NCBI RefSeq assembly: GCF_017916325.1
Contig: NC_090141.1
Span: 1-64,000 of the forward strand
Direction of reading: 5' to 3'
Length of the DNA: 64,000 nt
Source: Leishmania martiniquensis
Lineage: Eukaryota; Euglenozoa; Kinetoplastea; Trypanosomatida; Trypanosomatidae
A program made the translations under genes and the position numbers. Within the stretch, counting starts at the first letter, position 1. Each line of letters starts with the position of its first letter. The notes beneath the pieces are model-generated. The model was not told the origin of the DNA and did not search any database. It was given only the letters and a program-made list of their open reading frames with translations. Of the stretch, positions 1 through 10,500 are shown piece after piece.

Positions 1-600
1 TTGACTTGACTTGACTTGACTTGACTTGACTTGACTTGACTTGACTTGACTTAATTCTTAATTTTAACTTGACTTAATTTAATTTAATTCTACCTTAATT
101 CTTAATTTTGACTTAATTTACTTAATTTAATTTGAATTTAATTTTAATTTCTAATTTGACTTGACCTAATTTAATTTAACTTAATTTAACTTTAATTTGA
201 CTCTAATTTGACTTAATTCTGACTTGACTTAATTTAATTTAATCTTGACTTGGACTTAATTTGACTTCTAATTTGAACTTTGATTTGACTTAATTTGAAT
301 TCTAATTTGACTTGACTTTAATTTAATTTAACTTAATTTGACTTGACTTGACTTAATTTTAATTTTAACTTGACTTAATTTTAATTTTAACTTTAATTTT
401 AACTTTAATTTTAATTTCTAATTTGACTTAATTTCAATCTTAACTCTAACTCTAACTCTTAATTCTAACCTTGACTTGACTTGACTTTAATTTAATTTGA
501 ACTTAAATTTTAACCTTAATCTTTAATTCTAAATCTTAACTTAACTCTAACTCTTACCTTAACTCTAACCCTTAAATCCTAACCTCCTAACCTTAACCCT
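1..600. repeat. Degenerate telomere-like repeat, outermost end
   Basis: A T/A-rich tract that starts as about ten units of TTGAC and then drifts through TTAATT, CTTAA and TCTAA forms before becoming CCCTAA near position 600. It lies distal to the clean telomeric repeat, so it is not an ordinary degenerate subtelomere. The graded loss of C residues toward the sequence end fits low-quality long-read consensus of a true telomere better than a biological repeat. No gene is present. Confidence 0.8.
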
Positions 601-1282
601 AACCCTAACTCCTAACCTTCCTAACCCTAACTCCTAACTACCTCAACCTCTAACCCTAACCCCTAACCCTAACCCTAACCCTAACCCTAACCCTAACCCT
701 AACCCTAACCCTAACCCTAACCCTAACCCTAACCCTAACCCTAACCCTAACCCTAACCCTAACCCTAACCCTTAACCCTAACCCTAACCCTAACCCTTAA
801 CCCTTAACCCTAACCCTAACCCTAACCCTAACCCTAACCCTTAACCCTAACCCTAACCCTAACCCTAACCCTTAACCCTTAACCCTTAACCCTTAACCCT
901 AACCCTTAACCCTAACCCTAACCCTTAACCCTTAACCCTTAACCCTAACCCTTAACCCTAACCCTAACCCTTAACCCTTAACCCTAACCCCAACCCTTAA
1001 CCCTAACCCTTAACCCTTAACCCTAACCCTTAACCCTTAACCCTTAACCCTTAACCCTTAACCCTAACCCTTAACCCTTAACCCTTAACCCTTAACCCTT
1101 AACCCTTAACCCTTAACCCTTAACCCTTAACCCTTAACCCTTAACCCTTAACCCTTAACCCTTAACCCTTAACCCTTAACCCTTAACCCTTAACCCTTAA
1201 CCCTTAACCCTTAACCCTTAACCCTTAACCCTTAACCCTTAACCCTTAACCCTTAACCCTTAACCCTTAACCCTGAGCCTTA
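601..1282. repeat. Telomeric repeat, CCCTAA and CCCTTAA
   Basis: The C-rich strand reads 5' to 3' inward, the correct polarity for a left chromosome end. About 655-775 is nearly pure CCCTAA, the canonical kinetoplastid telomere unit. From about 775 to 1067 six-base CCCTAA and seven-base CCCTTAA units are interspersed. From about 1068 to 1275 only CCCTTAA is seen, roughly 29 units. The tract ends at CCCTGAGCCTTAA just before unique sequence. Confidence 0.95.
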
Positions 1283-2218
1283 ATGTGGCGGTGTTTAGTG
1301 GAATACGATGTAACCAAGGAGACAGAAAAGTGGGAAAGGAAGAACGCTGCTTGTGGTGCTCGAAGGTGTGTTTAAGCATGCGAGGTTAGTAGGGAGGACG
1401 TAGCTGGAGAGGGGTGCGGAAAGATACGGAGAGTGCACCTGAAGCACGTCTAGAGAACAGGCGCTGCATCTTGGTACTAACTGTATTCTCTCGTGCTCGT
1501 GCCTGAGTGGTCGGCTGCATGGCTGCACTAGGGAAGATGGCCGCTAGACCATAGGGGCGCATGAGAAATGTATGAGGCGCCTGTTCCATCCGCGTAAGAG
1601 GGAGGACTCTTCTGCTGTCACTGTGTCACTCGCGGGTGGGCGGCAAGGCGAAGAGGAGGAAGAGGAAGAGGAAGAGGGAGAGGGAGAGGGAGAGGGAGAG
1701 GGAGAGGGGCGAAAAGAAGATGGTAGCGTCGTTGTCACGAAAAGGAGAAGGCCCTTTCGAATGGCACGTGGCCGTTCTGTCATTGAGGTGCATAAGAGGT
1801 GCGTACAGTCAGGGTGGGAAGCGCGAGAGGGGTTTAGGCGGGTGCCACCGTGCAGGGATTTGACTGTCACAAGTGTTCAGCTGCTTTTTGTCCTTTCGGG
1901 ATATTGCAGCTTCTTCGCTGTTTGGTGCGTGTCTTTTTTCGAGGTGGTTTTTCTTCCGGTCGCCTTGACCACGGCGCCACACGCACACACAGAGAGCGGC
2001 GTGCTGGTGCAGCGACGCAGACTCATTGTGTAGTGGATAGACGGAGCGGCGTAGTGGCGACGAGATGATGCATGGGGGCAGAACAGGGTAGGCTGGTAGG
2101 TAGGGGGAGAAGAGAAAATAACGGAAGCACAAAAAAAGCATCTATAAGGAGGTGGGGACTTCAGGGGTTCTTGGCATGTATCATACGTCCTCAGCAAAGG
2201 CTACGGTGTGTCGATGCC
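1283..2218. other. Subtelomeric spacer / histone H4 3' UTR
   Basis: Unique sequence between the telomere and the first gene. Since H4 is transcribed leftward, this stretch must contain its 3' UTR and the end of the polycistronic unit. The only obvious structure is a purine run at about 1649-1709 built of GAGGAA then GGGAGA units. Open frames here are short, overlapping and unlike known proteins. I could not recognise a subtelomeric repeat family. Confidence 0.6.
1649..1709. repeat. GA-rich simple repeat, GAGGAA then GGGAGA units
   Basis: An uninterrupted purine tract on the plus strand within 400 bp of the telomere, first AAGAGG-type units and then about five or six GGGAGA units. On the sense strand it is a long polypyrimidine run. 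The sequence alone does not distinguish a processing role from a neutral microsatellite. Confidence 0.85.
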
Positions 2219-2521
2219 TCACGCGTAGCCGTACAGCATGTGGCCGCGCTTGCGCAGCGCGTTCACGACGTCCGACGCCGTCACAGTCTTCTTGCGCGCG
2301 TACTCGGTGTAGGCCGTACTGCAGCGCACAATGTCCTCCACGTAGGTCTTCAGCACGCGGCGCACCTCTTCGTAGATGTCGCTCGAGATGCGCTTCACGC
2401 CGCCGCGGCGCGCGAGGCGTCGGATGGAGCCACGCGTGATGCCGCGGATGTTGTCGCGCAGCACTTTCTTCTGCCGCTTGTGGGTGCCCTTGGCATCAGT
2501 GGAGCGCTTACCCTTGGCCAT
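2219..2521 (-). CDS. H4: Histone H4
   Basis: This 100-residue protein is core histone H4, which pairs with H3 in the nucleosome. It is recognisable over its whole length: the basic tail with lysines at 2, 4, 10, 14, 17 and 18 (numbered after Met removal), the H4 signature [19 protein letters not shown], the [11 protein letters not shown] segment of the third helix and the C-terminal GYA. The diverged tail ([11 protein letters not shown]) is the trypanosomatid type; in Trypanosoma brucei K4 and K10 are known acetylation sites. ATG at 2521 gives the full family length. It is the gene nearest the telomere, about 0.94 kb from the last repeat, and the last gene of the leftward polycistron. A pyrimidine tract and CAG lie upstream. 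Nothing is truncated. Confidence 0.98.
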   Translation of the reverse strand: MAKGKRSTDAKGTHKRQKKVLRDNIRGITRGSIRRLARRGGVKRISSDIYEEVRRVLKTYVEDIVRCSTAYTEYARKKTVTASDVVNALRKRGHMLYGYA

Positions 2522-4695
2522 GGTTGGATATGTGGGGGAAGTATGGTGGAGGGAAAGTGGGTGGTCGAAAGATGAGCTGTGAATGAAGCAAGGGTTGAAG
2601 AGTTGCGTTGGCGACAGCCACAGAAGTGAAACAAAAAGGCGGGAGTGAGGGTGGAGAAAAGAGGGATGGAGGGGGAGTGAGGGCGAGGCGGAAAGGGTGC
2701 CAACCTGTCAGAGGTCATATGAGCTAGGGAAGGAGGGTGGCTTAAGTCGGTCGCCGTGCGGCTTTCACAGCCACGGGAGTCGGGGGAGAAAGAGTAAGAT
2801 CACTGTGTGGCTGAAAACACAAGTTGGGTACACTTGATAGGGTGATTTGCGGCGGATAGAGGAAAAAAGAAAAGTCTTCATGGATTGTTTTACTACCACG
2901 GGAATGGCGAGCTAAACTCATGGATGAATCGTCGGTTGTGCAGGCGCTGGTGTCAGCGTTCATAGATCTTGTACGGCAGGTTGACGCATTGCGAAAGCAC
3001 AATGAGGGAACGCAGAACAGCTATTCGCGCGCGTGTTCTTGTACACGTGTATGTCCCTATACGATAGAGGCTAAAAGAGGGAGAGAGCGAGTGCCTGAAG
3101 CAGAGGTGGTAAGATAAAAGGACGAAAAGGGAAGAGAGGAGCGAGTCAGGCATGGGGAAAGAGCCATACACGCACGGCGGACGCAGGACACACCCACTTA
3201 CGCACATCGGGTGAGAGAAAGCAATGAGAGTGAAGATGAGGGAGAAGCGCTAATGTCGCCGAAGAAGAACGCAAAGAACGAAAAGGCAAAGACTGGAGAG
3301 GAGAAGAAAAGCGTTGAGCAGACGGCTTTGCTGCTTCGATTATGTGACTCCGTGCGCGGTGAATCGCCCTTGTATCAGCTGGTGCGGGGGCTCTGCGAGT
3401 GAGAGACAGGATCGCTTCTATACTATCGCACTTCTGCACTGCGACGGTTCATGGGTAGTTGCGACATAGAGTCGTTGAAGACGGTGATCACTGTAATGGA
3501 GAGAGCGGCAAAGGGTGAAGGGAGAAACAAAACTGCTAACGGTGAAAAAAAGGGGACACACTCATTCGTGCGCACACACAAACGCAGACGCAAACCCAAA
3601 CACCAACTCCAGATGGCACAGCAACACAAGACAGAGAGGGAGAGCAAAGAGACGCAGTCTCAACATGAACCAAGCACAACAACAGAGCAGAAGAAGGAGA
3701 ATGCAAGCCTGTTTGTGTAAGATGTGTGCTGCGCCTCGCGCCTTTGCGCATGGGTAGCACTAGTGGCCTGTCCAAGAGCGTACGGTCGTACTTGGGTGAA
3801 GATATTTGTGGGGGCGATCCTCACGTGTACATGAAAGAGCAAGGGAGGAAAGAAGGAAGGAAGGGGGGGCCTATGCTTCTATCGTTCCTCTGCACCTAAA
3901 AACAGAGCCGAGGTTAGCAGTTCATGGTAGGACATGCACTCCAGATTGCCGCGCCCGGGGCTCCTGTGCTTGCATAGAGGTAATTTGGTGTGCGTATCAA
4001 AACGCGTGCGGAGTCCGCGTTCGTGCGTTGAGTCGCCCAGTGCCCTCCTAACGGACACAATGAAAGGGAGAAGCGAATCGTACGCAAGACTGGGTGAAAG
4101 AAGCAGCAGCAAGGAAAGAGAAGCTATACGAGAGTGAATACAGATAGGATGGTTTCGCAGGCGACTATGTTGGAGAAAGATGTGCGTCCCATCGGAGCAC
4201 CGTAAGCGCCAAAATGGAGTCACTGGTGTGGCAGTCGGGGGCCAGGACAACAAGCAGAGAAACAGCTTCGTAGCAAGAAATGAAAGGAGGGTGAGGGTGA
4301 GAGAGGAGGAGAAACTTTGAGAGCAGCGATAGGCCCATACCTTTGCTCTCGATCACTGTGACAAGCTGGCTGCGCGTGATGTGAATTTGCACCGCCTCCT
4401 TCCAAAAGAAAAGACAAGGGCAACAAAGAGGCTTCGAGACTGCGCAGGCGTCCCTTCTCCTCCTTAGCTGCTGTCGCGCGTATACGAAGGGAGCTGCGAA
4501 AAGGAAAAGAGAGAAACGACAGCAGCACAGCAAGTCAGGGGCGAAGGGGAAGAAAAGAGCGTTTCATGACAAGTGAAATGTAGACAGCGCCCCTCCTCGT
4601 CTCCCAGGTTTATTCGTCACCTCCGTCGAGTGCAACAGGGAAATGGAGGTGGTGCCGGACTAGTGCTTCACTCACGATGCCACATCGGAGGACCC
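2522..4695. other. Intergenic: H4 5' region and LRR-protein 3' UTR
   Basis: About 2.2 kb of purine-rich plus-strand sequence with many short overlapping frames and no recognisable protein. Apart from the candidate H4 acceptor next to 2577, I see only scattered GA and CA simple sequence. Confidence 0.6.
2577..2697 (-). promoter_or_regulatory. Probable SL trans-splice acceptor region of histone H4
   Basis: On the sense strand a 65-base pyrimidine-rich tract (2632-2697) and a second stretch, CTTGCTTCATTCACAG, precede the H4 start. The CAG at 2577-2579 is a candidate spliced-leader acceptor about 56 bases upstream of the ATG. Pyrimidine tract plus AG is the known acceptor signal in kinetoplastids; the exact site is inferred. 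Confidence 0.5.
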
Positions 4696-6306
4696 CTAAA
4701 AGTTGGTGCCGAGAAACACCTGATGACTGAGGTGGACGCCGCGCTCCTGGAGAGAGAGGCAGTCGCGCTCAGATGCGTTGCTCGAGAAGCGCGTGCCACC
4801 GATACCAAGGAAGACGAGGTGTTCGCAAGCGGACAACGGAGTCAACGATGTGAGACCAGTGCACACGTGCAGGTGCAGCTTCGTCAGCTGAGGACACTGC
4901 GCTACGGCCTCGAGAGCGACATCGTTAAAGGCCGTGTCGCAGACGCCAAGCTCCTCCAGTGACACGAGCCTACGAAGTGGCGTAAAGTCACTCACAAGAC
5001 GGCATCCATTGAGCAGGAGGACGCGGAGACTTGTCGCGGCGAAGCAGAGCGTTGCCAGGCATGTGTCCGTCACTGGCGAGAAGGAGAGGTTAAGTTCCTT
5101 CAGAAACGGGAGCTGTGCGAGGGGGGAGAAGTTTTCGATGGCGGGGCAGGCGCTGAGGTTGAGGCTTAATAGCTGGCAGCACCGTGCGGCAGCCTCAACG
5201 CCGGCATCGTCCATCCACGTGTCGCGCAAGTCAAGCACCCGCAGCGTCTGGAGCTCTGCTAGCGGAGTGAAGATATCGACGACGCGGCACGATGACATGT
5301 ACACTTCTATCAGCTCTGGAAGCGCGTGGATGCGCGCAAGGTCAGCGTTTCGGAAACGCGTTCGGGCTACGTGGAGGTGTTTCAAGTCCTCTAGAAGCGC
5401 TAGTGGGGAGAAGTCCGTGATGCGATTGCAGCTATTCAGTGCAAGAAAGGACAGCTGTGAGCAGCTGTGGCAGAGGTAGAGAAGCTCCGCGTTGTCAAGG
5501 CGCGTGTGCGACACATCAAGCTGGGTGAGACGCGTCAGCGCTGTCAAAGGAGCGAACGAGTCGATGCCGACGCAACCGCTTAGTGTGAGGGTATGCACGC
5601 GGTGGCAGCTCGACAATGCCTGCACGACGTCGTTCGTCACACCTGTCCCGCCCAAGTCCACCTCCTCCAGCTCGGGCAAGTCGTGCAGGGGGAGATGTTT
5701 GACAAGGTAGAAGTCTCCAACAACGAGCTTGCGCAGCTTGCGAAACACCGCGTGCAGTTCTTGTGTCATGGTCATGGGTAGCTGGCGAGTGGACTGTAGC
5801 ACCGTCGTGTTCTTCATGAGCAGCTCGCGCAAGTGGACGAGGCGAGAGATGGCACCGAGACTGGAAATGTGATTGTGGCTATCGCAGCGGGCATTCAAGT
5901 TGAGTATTGTGACGGTGGATGCGCAGAGCGGTACACGGGCGAGGAGATCCACGGAGAGCTCCAGGGCTGAACTGAGGCAGAAGTGCACGCTTCGGAGGGG
6001 GTAGGGGTGTGGGTCGTCGCTGCCGTCAAGGCAGCGGCTACGCGCCATCCACCACTCCGCATTCTTTACCTGCTGAGTGTCCGTTATGACTGCAGCACGC
6101 TCCATGAAGGACGGATCCATGCTGAGCATTGGCGTCCGAGAGGACGCGGCATAGCCGTAGGAGTGCGCGGGGCACGCGAAGGCAGCGATCTCCCCAGCCA
6201 CACGCCCGGCAGGCGAGACGCTTGTGAAGGCGAGGGGAACACAGGCGGGATCGAAATAGTCGGCGATCAGGGTCAGCCCTTCCAGGGGCAGTGCACCAGC
6301 AAGCAT
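4696..6306 (-). CDS. Leucine-rich-repeat protein
   Basis: A 536-residue protein with an N-terminal non-repeat region (about 1-105) followed by leucine-rich repeats over about 110-515. The repeats come as alternating pairs of about 45 residues: one half carries LxxLxLxxC with an FSPLAxL continuation, the other LxxLxVxxTxxxDAxL. The DFSPL/DFTPL motif recurs several times (for example ITDFSPLALLEDLKHLHV and VSDFTPLRRLVSLEELGV). This Cys- and Thr-marked pattern should form a solenoid used for protein binding. No signal peptide, membrane span or kinase domain is visible, so a cytosolic role is likely but the partner is unknown. Related LRR proteins are common in trypanosomatids. ATG at 6306 is the first in frame. 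The next gene upstream is 5.7 kb away. Confidence 0.9.
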   Translation of the reverse strand: MLAGALPLEGLTLIADYFDPACVPLAFTSVSPAGRVAGEIAAFACPAHSYGYAASSRTPMLSMDPSFMERAAVITDTQQVKNAEWWMARSRCLDGSDDPHPYPLRSVHFCLSSALELSVDLLARVPLCASTVTILNLNARCDSHNHISSLGAISRLVHLRELLMKNTTVLQSTRQLPMTMTQELHAVFRKLRKLVVGDFYLVKHLPLHDLPELEEVDLGGTGVTNDVVQALSSCHRVHTLTLSGCVGIDSFAPLTALTRLTQLDVSHTRLDNAELLYLCHSCSQLSFLALNSCNRITDFSPLALLEDLKHLHVARTRFRNADLARIHALPELIEVYMSSCRVVDIFTPLAELQTLRVLDLRDTWMDDAGVEAAARCCQLLSLNLSACPAIENFSPLAQLPFLKELNLSFSPVTDTCLATLCFAATSLRVLLLNGCRLVSDFTPLRRLVSLEELGVCDTAFNDVALEAVAQCPQLTKLHLHVCTGLTSLTPLSACEHLVFLGIGGTRFSSNASERDCLSLQERGVHLSHQVFLGTNF

Positions 6307-7083
6307 CGGGGGAAAGAGGGAGCGCTCGAGGTCCGGCTATGGTGCACGATACAGCTGCGGGGCGGCCAGGTATGTCTCTGAGAGGGAACGCACAGGTGTG
6401 AACAAGAGGCTAGTGGTCGGCAAGAGAGAGAGGCGGGCAAAGGAGAGCGGCGTCCGTTGAAAGCGGTGATGAGGTGAGGAAAATGAGGAAAGGGAGGGCT
6501 ACGGCAGGCTGTCGAAAACGAGCGGTGGTGAGAGCAAGCCTACAGAAGCGTCACCAGTGGTGGGCCTGCGCACGCCTTACGCTATGCTGGAGAGAAAGAG
6601 GCCCACGGGGGGGGGGGCAGGCGGCTTGGTTTTTGGAGAGCGCGGAAGAGGAGACGGAAGAAAAGTCGGCTGTCACGTTTGCGCCAGAGGCAAAGACGAT
6701 CTCATGAGCTCGTCAGCAACAACAGGCATAGAGGCAAACTCCACTCGACGCACAATGCACCATGGCTGCATCCTCTGCGCGCCTCGAAAGGAATGTCTGG
6801 CCATGAGAGCGGGTCGCGCGTATGGTCCGCCTTCTTCCTCATTGTGCTTTGGTTGCATATTCGCTGCGCGAGCGGCCGCACACATCTTCGAGTGTCGAGC
6901 ACGTTTTGATGCGCGCAAGTGATACTGGGTGCGCCGCATCAGCGCAGGATAAGTAACGTCTTGCACGCGGTTGACATGAGGTGTTCCAGGGCTGTGATGA
7001 AGGAGGCTCAAGAGAACGCAGGCCACCTTCACGACCGAGGCCTCTGCCACTCCACCCTCTTTCTGTATTCACTAGTTTTCTTG
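6307..7083. other. Spacer between LRR gene and retroposon copy
   Basis: This stretch contains the 5' flank of the LRR gene and part of the long 3' flank of the WD40 gene. It includes a G9 run near 6608-6616. No coding potential that I can support. Confidence 0.5.
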
Positions 7084-7585
7084 TTCCCTTTCATGTGTCT
7101 CTCTGTGCCGAGTCTTGATGTCAGGGGGCGCCTCGGCGTGCCATAGGGATCTGGCCCCCTCCGCCCCCGCTCTCTGTGGGGAGGCCTTGTAGCTCTCCCC
7201 CCTCTCCCCTCCCACGGACATTCCCTGTCCACGCCGAGCCCACCTCTGGTGGGGCGAAGGCCACACACACATAGCGTGGGGATGTCAGAGTGATCCCCCG
7301 CTACTGCTGCCGGCGGCCAACGCCCTGGATGGCGCAACGACAGTGGGAACTGCGACAGTGAACACGCTTGTGCCGCCCCTGTGATGGGCGAAGTGTCACC
7401 GCCGCTGAAACACACCGCGCGCAGCCCTCGCATCGCCTGCTGCTGAGCCGCCCGAGGGGCTCAGCAGGTGAACAGCGGCACCATGGGAATGGCTGTGCGG
7501 TGGCGGGCGTGGCGGGTGTGGGGGTGAAGCTGGAGGCAATGGCGGTGCGCCGATGCACGAGTCGGTGCACAGCTGCAATGCGTGT
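7084..7585 (-). mobile_element. SIDER-like retroposon copy, sense to transcription
   Basis: A 502-bp block that reappears almost exactly, in inverted orientation, at 19870-20369. The only difference I found is a 2-base TG insertion near 7412. On the minus strand it starts near ACACGCATTGCAGCTG and ends in GACACATGAAAGGGAA, after which the copies diverge at once, in this copy into an A-rich CAAGAAAAC. Length, dispersed occurrence, A-rich 3' boundary and position in presumed 3' UTR fit the Leishmania SIDER family of truncated retroposons, which can modulate mRNA stability. The repeat is certain; the SIDER label is inference. Downstream sequence about 7590-7930 may hold further degenerate retroposon material, including CCATCACAACCCCCCAAGCA. 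Confidence 0.6.
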
Positions 7586-10500
7586 CTGCCGCCGCTTTGG
7601 ACCATCAGGCGCGTGCGCCTGTGTGCGACCGGCAGGGGTGGAATGGGATTCAGCTGATGTTCCGACGGCAGAGAGTGAGCGCGTCGAAATTCGTATACTT
7701 TCGGTGGCCGGCACGATGAGGATAGAGCTGGTGTGGCTGATGAAATGGTCACGTGTCCTTTCGGCAAAGCCTCAGCGCGGAACCGGTCACAGGTGCCAAG
7801 AGCCGACAGCCCTACCCGAGGACAGGTTGGAAACTCCCGGCTTCCCCACAGAGGACGCACAGAGCCACCATACTACAGTGGGGCGGCCGCCGCCATCACA
7901 ACCCCCCAAGCATAGCCGTACGTTCAGCCAGAGATGGAGAGAAAGTGCGCATGAACTAGAAGGCTAGGCGGAGTAAGAGAAGGTAAGAGAGAAGCAGTGA
8001 AGTTGACAGAGCGGGAGAGAGAGAGGAGTGGTTCGCGTTTGCCCGAGAATCACGCGTGGCGATAGTGCGGGAGTATCGCCTGCGAGGTTCGTCCGGCATC
8101 GCGACCAGCGCGACTGTGCTGCGGGCCCCATGTTTTTCGTATGGATGGGGTGCCACGCATATTTATAGCTGCTGGTGGCAGACATCAGAGTGGAAAGATG
8201 CGGTGGGCACGGAGAGCCATGGTCGCTCTCGCCTGAAGAACGCGCACTGCGAGGGGAACAGAGAGGAAGGACGGAAGGGAGGCGGTCCACCGCCGTCCTC
8301 GCTCTTCGCCACTCGTTTCACACGACACGCTCAGCCCGTGTGCGCACCCACTCAGGTGTCTTGGGTATGTTCGCGACTGACGAAGCAGTCGCGCTGGGCA
8401 TTTCTCTTTGCAGTAAGTTTTTGATGCTTCATTTTAGAGGAAAGGTGCTTAGAAGATACCAATAAAGAGCAAGGAAGAAGAGAGGAAAGAAAAAAGGGAG
8501 CAATATCTTGCAGAAGCACACGTACGTGTGGCCACGCGCACACAGCCGCACACGCAGAGAGAGAGCGCGAGAGACGGAAATTAAAAATGAGCCACAAAGA
8601 GGAAAAGTGCAGAGCAACGACGCCAAGGGACGTGGGGAATCACAAGGGAGGAAAATGTCGGGGTGGGGTCGCCTGATGAAAGTGTGAGGCATTGGAAAAC
8701 GGTTCAATCAACGATGAGCTCTTGGGCATTGCACCCACTTGTAGTCTCTGACTTCTTCTCTCCTCTCTTTGATAGCTTCATGTGCACATCCGTTTCTCGC
8801 CTCTCCTATACCAGCGGGGACAGTTGGTGTCTGCATTTGTTGCATGTGGTGTAGAGCGAGCCACCTTTTTTTTTTCGTCTCAATGTTTCGACCCTCTCCT
8901 CTGCTTCGGTTTTGTTGTTGTTCTTGCGCCATGCGCAGTAATTTGCCGTCGCCGATCAACAAGCGAAAATAAAGAAGAGAAATCGAAAGAAACAAACGAG
9001 CGAGGCATATAGACATAGAGATGCGCTTGAACACGGCAATACAAGGTGAGCAATGGCGCTACGCATTGACGCACATCAGCCTGTGAGCACTCGACAGATC
9101 ACCATCCTAGAAAAGGGGGAAAAAGAGCAGAGTGCCACAACAAAACAAAAGAGGGAAGCGGACAAAGCACAGACAGGCAGGCCAACAGCACAAAAAAGAC
9201 CAAAGCAGGAGGAAATTGGCATTGGGAAGAGGTGCGGAGTGGCGACGACGACGACGATAGGCAGACACGCACGCACACACATGTGCAGACAAAACAGAGC
9301 GCAATCACGAAAATGTCAGAAGAGGAGAGAAACAAGTGCGAGGAGAAAGGAGGAGAGGGCGTTACGATGAGGAGGGACATATGCGAGCGTTTTGCGTGTT
9401 CCTGAGTGACGTGCTTGTCCCTTTGTTTTCTTCCGCCTTTTTCATTGCCGTGTCTTGTCCGCGGCGCCTGCGCGCGTTTTCGTCTGCGTGGCTTTATTGT
9501 TTTTCCCTCTTGCTTTTGCGTGGTCGATGCTCTTCGTGCGTGCGACATCAGAATGCGGGAGGGGATGAGGGGGGCCGAAAACGCGAAACGAGAAAGCGAA
9601 AGGAAAGAGCATCTGCGAAAAGAGAGAGAAAGAGAGGGAGAAAAATGAGCGATACTCACAGCGTACACAGTTTTTTTTCCGCTTTTCTTCCGTCATACGT
9701 ACACAAAAAACGCTCTGTCGCCAACATAACGGAGAGGGGGCAAAGGACGAAGAAGGCCTAAAAGTTGGCGTAATGAGAGCGAAAGAGAGAAGCGCCCCCG
9801 TTCTGTGGATGGAAAACACGTGTAACATGAAGAAAGGAAAGAGGGAAAGGCACACCAGTGGCAACAGCAGCATCACAGAAGGGAGGAGAGGAGTCGGTGG
9901 AGGGGCGTCAGCGCCCCATTTTTTCCCTCTCTGATAGAGGAAGGTGAAATCCTTGTGTCTCTGTGTTTAAGTGTGCGCGCCCGTAGATGAGTGTCTAGAG
10001 AAAGGAGGAAGCGCGGCGCATGAGCTCTCGCATTGAGAGATGCAAACTCGTCCATAGTCAGCATGAGTAGCGTGCGCGGTTGGGTGCACAAGCGCACGTC
10101 ATGTACACATTCCTAGAAAATACAAAACGCTTGCATACGAGGCGGCGCACAAGCGCAAGTCCACCAAGAAACGTGATGTACCCACTGAGGTAAATCCAAC
10201 ATACACGCCCTCACTCTTGCTCCGACGTTGGGCGCTCGTAGGATTGCCATCCATCAACGACGTCATGGGACTGAAGACGAGAAGGAAGGCGCGAGAAGAG
10301 AAATGGATGGGTGAGAGCGCACCCTTACACGGGGGGGGGAGTGCACACAAACCTAAGCCATGAGAAGAAGATAACCTAATAGGCACCTCTACGAACACGC
10401 GAACAGGATTTCTTTGGAGTCTGGAAAAAGAGAAGCAGTGAAGTTTCGGCGAGAGAGCGAAAAGGGGGACGGGCAATAAAGGGAAAGACAAGACAGAACA

